From Congeria kusceri (taxonomy: Eukaryota; Mollusca; Bivalvia; Myida; Dreissenidae), in the NCBI GenBank assembly GCA_027627225.1, contig CM051032.1, positions 64,831,137 through 64,895,136 on the forward strand: a DNA stretch of 64,000 nucleotides, in the 5' to 3' direction. Shown in pieces: positions 60,601-63,165 of this stretch. Each line of letters opens with the position of its first letter. The first letter of the stretch is position 1. The notes under the pieces are model-generated. The model had not been told where the DNA came from, did not search any database, and saw only the letters and a list, made by a program, of their open reading frames with translations. The position numbers and the translations under genes are program-made.

Positions 60601-63165
60601 ATCGGGAGTAAAGATGTTCATCAGTGAAGGTGTCTCATAAGTCAAAACTGGCTGGCCCTTAATCGCGAGGGGTGACACTATAATAAACAAACACTTTACT
60701 TTTACTTTTATATCTCAATGCGTTCTAAAGTTATTGAGCAGAAACCGTTTTTCTATTTTTAGTAACAGTGACCTTGACCTTGACCGCATCCATCCCATAT
60801 GCAATCCCAATCGTGGTCTCGATATAATGTTTTAACCAAATATGAAACCTCTGGGCCTTGTGGTTTCAGAGAAGAGTTTTTAAATCACTTTGCCATTCAC
60901 GCCTATATGAACCATGTGACCACCGGGGTGTGCCCAGCTTTGACCACGGGGGCATCATTTGAACAATCTTTATAGAGGACCACTACACAATGTTACATAC
61001 CAAATATCAAACCTCTAGGCCTTGAACTTTCCGAGAAGAACATTTTAAAAGTCATTTTGCTATTTAAGTCTATATAAACCATGTGACCCCCGGGGTATGG
61101 CCAGTTTTGACCCCAGGGGCATCATTTGATTAATCTTTTTAGAGAACCACTATACAATGTTACATAGCAAATATGAAACCTCTAGGCCTTGCAGTTTCAG
61201 AGAAAAAGATTTTTAAAGTCATTTTGCTATTCAAGTCTATATAAACCATGTGACCCCTGGGTGTGGCCAGTTTTGACCCAAGGGGCATCACCTGAACAAT
61301 CTTTGTTTATGACCACTAAACAATGTTACATACCAAATATGAAACCTCTGGGCCTTGCAGTTTCAGAGGAGAAGATTTTAAGTCATTTTGCTATTCAAGT
61401 CTATATAAACCATGTGACCCCCGGGTTGTGGCCAGTTTTGACCCCAGGGGCATCATTTGAACAATCTTTGTTTAGGACCACTAAACAATGTTACACACCA
61501 AATATGCAACCTCTGGGGTTTCAGAGGAGAAGATTTTAAAAGTCATTTTGCTAATCATGTCTATATAAACCATGTGACCCCCGGGTTGTGGCCAGTTTTG
61601 ACCCCAGGGGCATCATTTGAACAATCTATGTAGAGGACCACTATACAATGTTACATACAAAATATGAAACCTCTAGGCCTTGCGGTTTCAGAGAAGCTTT
61701 TTAAGGTAATTTAGCATATATAAACCAAGTGACCCCCGGGGCGTTTCCAGTTTTGATCCCAGGGCATAGTTTGAACAATCTTTGTAGAGGACCACTAGAG
61801 GATGTCACATATAAAATATGAAAGCTCCAAGCCTTGTGGTTTCAGAGAAGATTTTGAAAGTTTTCAGTTTTTAAATCTGTTTTTAGCTCTTGTGACCTAC
61901 ATATGCAGCGGACCGGAACGATTTGAACAATTTGGAAAGAGAGTCACCCAAGGATCATTCCTGTGAAGTTTGGTGACAATCTGTCAATCTTTGAACGACG
62001 GACAAAAGACAATCCTAAAAGCTCACCATGAGCACGTTGTGCTCAGGTGAGCTAAAAATTGTCAGTGAAATTCAGGAACAATTTGTCCATCTAGATCGGC
62101 AATCATCGTGTGATACCGTCAAAAACAAAAAACAGTGTCACGGAAGTAAACAGACTTACCGAGCAAATTATTATATTCTTACTCCAAATATTTCAAAAAT
62201 TTACCCCATGATAGAAGTAATTTTCAATAAAAAATTCATAACGTACCTTTATTAGAAAATCACTTATGTACTCTAGCTTCAAGCACAAGACTCCATAGTC
62301 AAACAATGGGGCGACTGCACTTTTGTTGCCTTCGCTTACGAACACATAGGTCACCATGTCTGCGACCTTCTCAGGTTTCTTCAGAGGAAGCGATATGTTG
62401 AAAAGTTCTGCTCCACCAGCAATAAGGAGCCTGAAAAACATGGAAACTGAATTAGGAATACAAATTCCATCTTGTATATGATGGTGTAAAATCTTAATTG
62501 ATGTTACTGGTGTTGTTGACGCACACCTAAACATCACAGTAAGGAATGATAATCTTGACAGAAGGGCTTTTTCCAGAGACTGGGGCTGGGGCCCATGCCC
62601 TAGGTTTTGGGGTAAATTATTGCAACAAATTTGGTAAAGGGGACAAAAAATCCAGGTGTAAAGTCAATTTTGGTGGAAAAATGCATGATTTTAAAGAAAT
62701 TTTGCTTGGGGATGACACCTTATTTGGCCACTGTTATATAAGGTAGAAAAAGCCCTAAATAGTAATACAAAGTTGATAACTCTGTGAATTAAAGGGATCT
62801 AAGCATCAATTTCATGTAATTTATTGCATTTCAGTACTGCAAAACACTGAAGCACTGAAGCCAGGTATTCAATCAATGACAAACTTTTTACACTTTTTAA
62901 ATATTGCCACAGACATATTGCCACAGTAATGCGTGAAATGTGAACACAATTACCTTTTCATAATCATGGAACGTTCAGGTCCCGCCACCACCGCAACCTT
63001 CCATCCAGAAAAGGCCCCTTCTGTTCCACCCAACAGAAACCGCCAACGACGGCTTGCATATGCCATTTCCTCGTCAACTGAATGAAAGATTTCGTGAACA
63101 TCAAATGGAATGGGCCGGCCTTTTGAATGGTGAAAATTAGTGACATAATACCATAAGTCTATCCT
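20818..63165 (-). CDS. SLF1: SMC5-SMC6 complex localization factor 1-like gene (18 exons; 5' end uncertain)
   Basis: Exons, 5' to 3': ~63165-62954, 62430-62247, 57789-57702, 57116-57037, 55792-54250, 53781-53131, 52838-52789, 44613-44446, 43852-43674, 42978-42883, 42565-42400, 40660-40519, 39188-39037, 38371-38289, 35783-35665, 25105-24974, 23226-22960, 21632-20818. All junctions are GT-AG and phases agree, giving 1,675 codons from the Met at 63,066. Order and local similarity match vertebrate SLF1: a BRCT segment ([11 protein letters not shown]...YISDFLI), a disordered middle, a helical region ([14 protein letters not shown]) and ankyrin repeats ([31 protein letters not shown]). SLF1 joins RAD18 at damaged chromatin to SLF2 and SMC5/6. 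It is longer than the human protein (about 1,060 residues), mainly through exon 5 and the last exon. The first BRCT domain is not visible. Confidence 0.9.
21401..21661 (-). repeat. Nine 27/30-bp tandem repeats, each resembling a 3' splice site
   Basis: On the minus strand each unit reads GCTGATGTTGTATATTCTAT then TTCAG or a close variant. AG positions allow exon starts at 21,632, 21,602, 21,572, 21,542, 21,515, 21,488, 21,458, 21,428 and 21,401. All spacings are 27 or 30 and all sites have phase 1. Confidence 0.85.
21662..22146. other. Intron 17 sequence, nothing recognised
   Basis: AT-rich intron DNA upstream of the last exon; no repeat family identified. Confidence 0.3.
22147..22302. mobile_element. 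156-bp palindromic MITE
   Basis: GGAATATTATGCTAGTCAAT at the left is inverted at the right as GGAATATTACTCTAGTCAAT, and the pairing continues through AGTC...GTGGCTTG to the centre AGAGGCAGAGCCTCG. The transcript could fold into a long imperfect hairpin. No clear target duplication. Confidence 0.65.
22620..22745. mobile_element. Partial copy of the AGCCTGTGCGGACTGCACAG palindromic repeat
   Basis: Contains the palindromic core GCCTGTGCGGACTGCACAGG, then CTAATCCAGGACGACA and ATGCACATGCATTAAGCC. Same family as 25,885-26,107, 39,213-39,333 and 46,852-47,067. Left end diverged. Confidence 0.6.
22960..23226 (-). CDS. SLF1: SLF1-like exon 17: ankyrin repeats 3 and 4
   Basis: 267 bp, acceptor ATAATATAACAG, donor GAAG|GTATGC, phase 1 to 1. 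Encodes [19 protein letters not shown] with LLQHGG, then [19 protein letters not shown]. Ends in a polar linker. Confidence 0.95.
23227..24527 (+). repeat. Intron 16: simple repeats and a core-repeat element ending at 24,222
   Basis: Two to three copies of TTATATTACACAGAAAA-type sequence lie at 23,220-23,400. A diverged left end AACACGAGCTGTCAGAGGAC is at 23,561, and a core with GACCGAGATATCATAAGAAC runs from about 23,870. The right end is AAAAGCTCACCATGAGCATG, then GTGCTCAGGTGAGCTAAAAA at 24,180-24,221. Confidence 0.55.
24528..24890 (+). mobile_element. Truncated ACAAGAGGGC element next to ankyrin exon 16
   Basis: Left end AAACAAGAGGGCTAAGAAGG, then CCCTTAGTCGCTCC. The interior matches the element at 1,171-1,692 (opposite orientation). 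It reaches within about 90 bp of the exon and has no right end. The minus-strand open frame at 24,584-24,985 is this element joined to the exon in another frame. Confidence 0.55.
24974..25105 (-). CDS. SLF1: SLF1-like exon 16: ankyrin repeat 2
   Basis: 132 bp, acceptor GCAATTTCAAG, donor AATG|GTATTC. Encodes [20 protein letters not shown] and [12 protein letters not shown], a textbook ankyrin repeat very close to the vertebrate sequence. The 10.6-kb intron before it holds the 67-bp satellite. Confidence 0.95.
25106..25884. other. Intron 15, AT-rich
   Basis: No repeat or open frame recognised. Confidence 0.3.
25885..26107. mobile_element. Palindromic-core repeat, 223 bp, with ATTTGT flanks
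   Basis: Inverted ends GGCGTGTTGTGGGAAAACC and TTTTCCCACGAC; central palindrome AGCCTGTGCAGTCCGCATAG, then TTTATGTTTAGAAGAGACTT. ATTTGT occurs directly outside both ends (25,879-25,884 and 26,108-26,113), a 6-bp or longer target duplication. Very similar to 46,852-47,067. Confidence 0.7.
26249..26446. repeat. 38-bp tandem repeat, five copies
   Basis: TGTTCAGTTTGTACTGTTTA plus 18 bp repeats without change at 26,249, 26,287, 26,325, 26,363 and 26,401, ending in a partial sixth copy. The near-identity implies recent expansion. Confidence 0.9.
26660..27060 (-). CDS. Possible small unidentified gene or exon pair inside intron 15 (weak)
   Basis: A 51-codon frame from an ATG in good context (27,058-27,060; [18 protein letters not shown]...) ends at 26,905. 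Below it, an open stretch with acceptor-like TAATTGACAG and donor-like CAG|GTGTAA (about 26,664-26,830) encodes [18 protein letters not shown] and further sequence. It does not fit the phases of the SLF1 exons on either side. It may be a nested gene, a decayed repeat or chance; the RRDSNP motif is often seen in repeat-derived predictions. Confidence 0.2.
27441..33878. repeat. Intronic satellite: about 96 copies of a 67-bp unit
   Basis: The unit contains AAGGAGTTGCACAGCACATA, AGGGTAACAATTATGAGC, the perfect 12-bp palindrome CTGCCATGGCAG, and GAGGTATTCACTTTATAAC. Copies differ by a few bases. Variant patterns show higher-order structure: a 134-bp dimer with CTTCATATC and CACCAGATAAGG alternates at 30,391, 30,525 and 30,659 and again near 31,395-31,700. 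A rare-variant block at 28,591 recurs at 29,529, exactly 938 bp (14 units) away. It lies wholly within the intron between ankyrin exons 15 and 16. Open frames across it are repeat artefacts. Confidence 0.95.
33879..35664. other. Intron 15 left of exon 15: AT-rich with a Tigger-like end
   Basis: Mostly unremarkable. ACAGTAAACTCCGCTTATAA at 34,459-34,478 resembles the left end of a Tigger/pogo element, without a clear partner. A run of 14 C lies near 34,830. CAAATCGTTGTTTATTAGCC near 35,596 is inverted at 35,535 (GGCTAATAAACAACGATTTG), a short hairpin. Confidence 0.35.
35665..35783 (-). CDS. SLF1: SLF1-like exon 15: ankyrin repeat 1
   Basis: 119 bp, donor ACAAG|GTAGTT. Encodes [20 protein letters not shown] then VRELLATQ, the first ankyrin repeat. 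The acceptor GGTTTTACAG coincides with the end of the TA-flanked transposon at 35,784-36,566, and the exon's first two bases are that element's TA target site. Confidence 0.9.
35784..36566. mobile_element. 783-bp TIR transposon flanked by TA, abutting ankyrin exon 15
   Basis: The left end CTGTAAAACCATTATTATTC and the inverted right end CTGTGGAATCATTTAATTTC are similar and both continue to AAATTTCGTGGA. TA flanks both sides (35,782-35,783 and 36,567-36,568). Interior frames have no known domain, so it is non-autonomous. A TA duplication fits Tc1/mariner-type elements. Its left terminus supplies the AG and pyrimidine tract of the SLF1-like exon on the minus strand. Confidence 0.8.
36567..36904. 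other. Intron 14 spacer
   Basis: AT-rich; AGTTAAATAA is repeated at about 36,580 and 36,620. Nothing else seen. Confidence 0.3.
36905..38256 (+). mobile_element. Complete ACAAGAGGGCC element with about 150-bp cores
   Basis: Left end AACAAGAGGGCCAAGAAGAC then CCTAGGTCGC. Six to eight core units carry AGCAAGTTTCATGATGATTG, TCTAGAGTGTTCACAAGC, GACCTAGTGACCTAG and ACTCATCCGAGATATCA. Right end GACAGACGACGGACAAAAGG, then AAAGCTCAGCTAAAAATT. It ends 33 bp from SLF1-like exon 14. Open frames of 70-114 codons here are core repeats read through. Confidence 0.75.
38289..38371 (-). CDS. SLF1: SLF1-like exon 14
   Basis: 83 bp, acceptor TTATCTTTAAG, donor TCGAG|GTAGGC. Encodes [16 protein letters not shown], aligned with the Y-L-P segment before the ankyrin repeats. 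An alternative acceptor CTTGTTCAG lies 19 bp upstream but would break the frame. Confidence 0.8.
38372..39036. repeat. Intron 13: partial GTGACCTTGACC core repeats
   Basis: 38,455-38,720 holds about two units of the roughly 140-bp core seen at 8,609-9,322; no ends are present. The remainder is AT-rich. Confidence 0.55.
39037..39188 (-). CDS. SLF1: SLF1-like exon 13
   Basis: 152 bp, acceptor GTTCATTTCAG, donor ATC|GTAAGT. Encodes [20 protein letters not shown], matching the family's F-x-C-S...W-L-Q segment. A MITE sits 24 bp upstream of the exon (39,213-39,333). Confidence 0.9.
39213..39333. mobile_element. 121-bp palindromic MITE with 8-bp AAACATTT duplication
   Basis: The ends GAGGCGTATCGTGGGAAACT and the inverted right end match the CAGTCCGCACAGG palindrome family, here with a shortened centre. 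AAACATTT is present at 39,205-39,212 and 39,334-39,341. An 8-bp duplication suggests a hAT-type integrase. Confidence 0.75.
39347..39957 (-). mobile_element. Tigger/pogo-like transposon remnant, 611 bp
   Basis: The left end CAGTCAAAACTCATTATTTC and inverted right end CAGTAGATCACCGTTATTTC share CAGT and TTATTTCGAA, with TA on both sides. On the minus strand [17 protein letters not shown] and KKTIAEKF match the first helix-turn-helix (CENP-B N-terminal type) of pogo/Tigger transposases, in a shifted frame relative to the preceding HRKPTK. The catalytic part has been deleted. Confidence 0.7.
40519..40660 (-). CDS. SLF1: SLF1-like exon 12
   Basis: 142 bp, acceptor ATTTTTTCAG, donor CATG|GTACAC. 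Encodes [19 protein letters not shown] and an Arg/Glu-rich helix. The donor is a less usual GTACAC. Confidence 0.85.
40700..42218 (+). repeat. Core-repeat element, CATAACTCCACAATT type, in intron 11
   Basis: The left end GTTTGCAAAACATGTATGCC resembles 18,128. Nine or so core units of about 160 bp carry GGCCATAACTCCACAATTCC, GAACTTGGCCGAGATATTAT and TCAAGTTTGGTGAAGAT. The right end has a hairpin TACACCCCGCAATC...GATGGGGGGCAT at 42,184-42,212. A second left-end-like start lies at 41,604. 38 bp of intron separate it from exon 12. Confidence 0.65.
42400..42565 (-). CDS. SLF1: SLF1-like exon 11
   Basis: 166 bp, acceptor CATAACAG, donor CTG|GTGAGA. Encodes [19 protein letters not shown] and [15 protein letters not shown]; the L-x-x-I-F-W motif is shared with vertebrate SLF1. 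Confidence 0.9.
42883..42978 (-). CDS. SLF1: SLF1-like exon 10
   Basis: 96 bp, acceptor TTGTTTTACAG, donor TTTTGT|GTGAGT. Encodes [19 protein letters not shown], an amphipathic helix pair segment matching the family. Phase 2 to 2. Confidence 0.85.
43268..43649. repeat. 32-bp minisatellite, about 12 copies, beside exon 9
   Basis: The unit ACAGTGGAAACAGCGAAATT plus CAACAGACATTT repeats every 32 bp from 43,389, with more diverged units to the left. It ends about 24 bp from the exon 9 donor (43,673). Because 32 is not a multiple of 3, all frames are sampled; an 86-codon plus-strand open frame here is an artefact. Confidence 0.9.
43674..43852 (-). CDS. SLF1: SLF1-like exon 9
   Basis: 179 bp, acceptor CTCTCAAAG, donor ATAAG|GTGGGT. 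Encodes [18 protein letters not shown] and [13 protein letters not shown]; the L-H-P-P motif is diagnostic of the SLF1 helical region. A 32-bp minisatellite begins about 24 bp after the donor. Confidence 0.9.
43853..44445. other. Intron 8, AT-rich
   Basis: No repeat or gene recognised. Confidence 0.3.
44446..44613 (-). CDS. SLF1: SLF1-like exon 8: start of the helical region
   Basis: 168 bp, acceptor TATGATAACAG, donor TTC|GTAAGT. Encodes [20 protein letters not shown] and [19 protein letters not shown], clearly similar in pattern to the first helices of the SLF1 middle domain. Follows an 8.2-kb intron. Confidence 0.9.
44707..44845 (-). repeat. Degraded tRNA-derived SINE
   Basis: Shares TCGAAAGCCTAAGGCT, CGAGTCCGTTTCCTGGGTAG and CAGTGCTTTGTGTCTTTG with the better copy at 45,421-45,588, in the same orientation; the tRNA-like head is eroded. 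Confidence 0.6.
44941..45252. mobile_element. 312-bp foldback MITE with perfect 8-bp duplication ATTATTAA
   Basis: Starts CATAGGCGCTTGGTTGTTTA and ends with its inverted copy. The inverted arms, about 130 bp each, include GGTAGCTCACTCGCCATTTT and AACGGAAGT. ATTATTAA lies at 44,933-44,940 and 45,253-45,260. An 8-bp duplication fits a hAT-type source. It sits between two copies of the same SINE. Confidence 0.85.
45421..45588 (-). repeat. tRNA-derived SINE
   Basis: On the minus strand it reads GATATGGTGTCCGCCTAGCG, then GGGAGGTCCTGGGTTCAATC with B box GGGTTCAATCCC (45,521-45,532), then the conserved tail GTTCTACCCAGGAAACGGAC and CTATAAGCCTTAGGC. Structure: tRNA-like head plus conserved 3' domain, common in mollusc SINEs. 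Confidence 0.75.
45814..46160 (+). repeat. Partial ACAAGAG element with GTGACCTTGACC core
   Basis: Left end AACAAGAGTGCCATTGTCAC, then AAGATATGCCCG. Two core units with CCATGCTGGACAAAG and TATGCTCCGGACAAAG; GTGACCTTGACCTTGGACC at 45,979-45,997. The right end is not clear. Confidence 0.5.
46161..46851. other. Intron 7 sequence with a small inverted motif
   Basis: ACTTGTCCATGGACAAGT-type motifs occur at about 46,255 and 46,469 in inverted flanks (CAGGGGTGTTGAAATC... and ...TTTCAAACCCCTGAC), so a roughly 330-bp element may span 46,180-46,517. Otherwise unremarkable. Confidence 0.35.
46852..47067. mobile_element. Palindromic-core repeat, 216 bp, with ATATGT flanks
   Basis: Inverted ends GGCGCGTCGTGAGAAAACC and TTTTCCCACGACGCC; palindromic core AGCCTGTGCAGTCCGCACAG; interior TTTATGTTTAGAAGAGACTT. 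ATATGT is found at 46,846-46,851 and 47,068-47,073. This is the best-preserved of four copies in the window. Confidence 0.75.
47377..50182. mobile_element. Middle element of the nest, AGACTTCCCGAAA ends
   Basis: GTAGACTTCCCGAAAG at the left and GTCAGACTTCCCGAAAA (inverted) at the right; further in, TCGGTCCGACAA and TTGTCGGACGG are also inverted. AGC flanks both ends (47,374-47,376 and 50,183-50,185), a possible 3-bp duplication. Interrupted by 47,746-49,372. No transposase frame was seen in 49,373-50,080. Confidence 0.55.
47746..49372 (+). mobile_element. Complete ACAAGAGGGCC element, innermost in the nest, about 165-bp cores
   Basis: Left end AAACAAGAGGGCCCTGAGG, GGCCCTAGGACGCTCACCTG. About eight units carry CTCTGGGCCTTGCGGTTTC, AAGTCATTTTGCTATTTAAG, ATAAACCATGTGACCCC and GACCCCAGGGGCATAATTTG. 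A distinct 3' part (49,145-49,372) ends CGATCACAAAAGCTCACCAT, then GTGCTCAGGTGAGCTAAAAA. The terminal hairpins plus core array resemble bivalve pearl-type non-autonomous elements (from memory). Confidence 0.75.
50902..51938 (+). mobile_element. Complete ACAAGAGCTGTC element, 166-bp cores
   Basis: Left end AACAAGAGCTGTCAGAGGAC with hairpin GCTGTC...GGAC(C)GC, then GCACTCGACTATG. Five core units with GGCATAACTCTGTCAAAATA start at about 51,078, 51,229, 51,395, 51,561 and 51,727 (period 166). Right end CGAATAATCGAGCTAAAAAT. No coding capacity. Confidence 0.75.
51939..52788. repeat. Intron 7 right part, with a partial element carrying a DR1 site
   Basis: ACTAGAAATGTGTCCACAGA and CACGGATGCCCCC at 52,082-52,114 form a hairpin-type left end. 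TGACCTTTGACCT at 52,557-52,569 is a perfect DR1-type site, followed by GTGACCTTGACCTGTCAG. No right end seen. Confidence 0.45.
52789..52838 (-). CDS. SLF1: SLF1-like exon 7
   Basis: 50-bp exon encoding [17 protein letters not shown], acceptor TATGTTACAG, donor AAG|GTAAAT. The AEF-P-R element matches the equivalent place in vertebrate SLF1, just before the helical region. Confidence 0.8.
53131..53781 (-). CDS. SLF1: SLF1-like exon 6: disordered region with PIP-box-like motif
   Basis: 651 bp, acceptor TTATTTCAG, donor GAAG|GTAAGA, phase 1 to 1. Encodes [15 protein letters not shown] near its start (about residues 680-694), which resembles PCNA-binding motifs, and [10 protein letters not shown] (about 827-836), which resembles a SUMO-interaction motif. 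The rest is Ser/Asn/Asp-rich. Confidence 0.9.
53818..54060. repeat. CAT/ATG trinucleotide-rich intron 5 sequence
   Basis: CATCATCATCATCACCATCA at 53,823 and further CATCAT runs to about 54,055. This simple sequence gives the Met/Asp-rich open frames at 53,903-54,122, which are not coding. Confidence 0.7.
54250..55792 (-). CDS. SLF1: SLF1-like exon 5: long disordered region
   Basis: 1,543 bp, open throughout, acceptor TTATGACAG, donor AAAG|GTATGT. About 514 residues rich in Ser, Thr, Glu and Lys, with no globular pattern. One denser island, [20 protein letters not shown] (about residues 501-520 from the first visible Met), has alternating hydrophobics and may be a short binding helix. HVIVSEEQ just after it looks like a SUMO-interaction motif. 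Vertebrate SLF1 has a shorter disordered linker here. Confidence 0.9.
56058..57008 (+). mobile_element. Core-repeat element with AGTCCCCTAC / GTAGGGGACT inverted ends
   Basis: Left AGTCCCCTACCGGTGAAAAC; right AGTCCCCTCCAGTGAAACAC, then GTAGGGGACTAATAAG, which can pair with itself and with the left end. Four to five core units with AGTCACGTGACC, TTGACCTCTGGT, CACATTGCCGTTTATATG and TATGTATACCAAGTTTCAT. TGACCTTTGACCT at 56,666-56,678 is a perfect DR1-type site. Confidence 0.65.
57037..57116 (-). CDS. SLF1: SLF1-like exon 4
   Basis: Acceptor TTTTTTGCAG, donor GAC|GTATGT. 80 bp encoding [18 protein letters not shown] and an acidic end. Phases 1 in, 0 out. Confidence 0.8.
57702..57789 (-). CDS. 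SLF1: SLF1-like exon 3
   Basis: Acceptor CATTGTTTCAG, donor ACAAG|GTATGT. 88 bp encoding [14 protein letters not shown] and a short polar stretch. It follows the BRCT segment after a 4.5-kb intron filled by a core-repeat element. Confidence 0.8.
58020..58330 (+). repeat. Truncated ACAAGAGCTGTC element
   Basis: Left end AACAAGAGCTGTCAAAGGAC, then AGCGCGCTCGACTGTTC, followed by one diverged core unit related to 50,902-51,938. Confidence 0.6.
58331..59026. other. Intron 2, AT-rich, nothing recognised
   Basis: No repeat or open frame recognised. Confidence 0.3.
59027..59430. mobile_element. 400-bp foldback element with two sets of inverted arms
   Basis: Outer arms: TTTTTTATTCAACATGTGGG...CAACAGTATTTCAG at 59,029-59,117, inverted at 59,338-59,427. 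Inner arms: ACTTATGCCAGTAACTGACA with ACTGCCCTAC (59,126-59,155), inverted perfectly at 59,250-59,279. The centre contains GGGAATGGAACCCG, a B-box-like sequence. The arrangement suggests one element inserted symmetrically in another or a nested palindrome. Confidence 0.65.
59758..62058 (+). mobile_element. Complete compound ACAAGAGGGCC element, two core types, in intron 2
   Basis: Left end AACAAGAGGGCCACGATGGC, then CTAGGTCGCTCACCTC. 59,800-60,830 is the roughly 140-bp GTGACCTTGACCCCACCC core (about five units) interrupted by a SINE. 60,830-61,850 is the roughly 165-bp CTCTGGGCCTTG core (six units). Right end AAAAGCTCACCATGAGCACG, TTGTGCTCAGGTGAGCTAAA. One element thus carries two unrelated core arrays between standard ends. 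Confidence 0.75.
60434..60710 (+). repeat. tRNA-derived SINE, 277 bp
   Basis: The head reads GGCCTCCGTGGCCTAGTGGT, with A-box-like TGGCCTAGTGG and B box GGTTCGAGTCC (60,487-60,497). The body contains CCGGTTGCCTACCCAGCAG and CTGGCTGGCCCTTAATCGCG. The tail is ACTTTACTTTTACTTTTA. The flanking core repeat resumes about 60 bp out of register, so insertion came with a deletion or fell at a unit junction. Confidence 0.8.
62247..62430 (-). CDS. SLF1: SLF1-like exon 2: rest of the BRCT-like domain
   Basis: Acceptor TTTTTTCAG, donor AAAG|GTACGT. Encodes [24 protein letters not shown] and [19 protein letters not shown], the core-strand and final-helix pattern of a BRCT domain. 184 bp; enters in phase 2 and leaves in phase 0. 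Confidence 0.9.
62563..62756. mobile_element. 194-bp MITE with AGGGCTTTTTC ends, in intron 1
   Basis: AGGGCTTTTTC at the left and GAAAAAGCCCT at the right are perfect inverted copies. The plus-strand 66-codon open frame inside is not supported by any domain. Target duplication not evident. Confidence 0.55.
62757..62953. other. Intron 1 remainder
   Basis: AT-rich; nothing recognised beyond the donor site GTAATT at 62,948-62,953. Confidence 0.3.
62954..63165 (-). CDS. SLF1: SLF1-like exon 1 (first visible exon): BRCT segment
   Basis: Ends ATGAAAAG|GTAATT. Encodes [20 protein letters not shown], resembling the start of the second BRCT-like domain of SLF1. The 5' limit is uncertain: the frame is open up to an in-frame TGA at 63,190-63,192, and AG acceptors could give a start at 63,165, 63,163 or 63,158. 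If there is no upstream exon, translation would start at the Met at 63,064-63,066. Confidence 0.75.

Noticed and set aside
62546..62746. 66-codon plus-strand frame
   Set aside because: Coincides with a 194-bp MITE with inverted ends; no domain.
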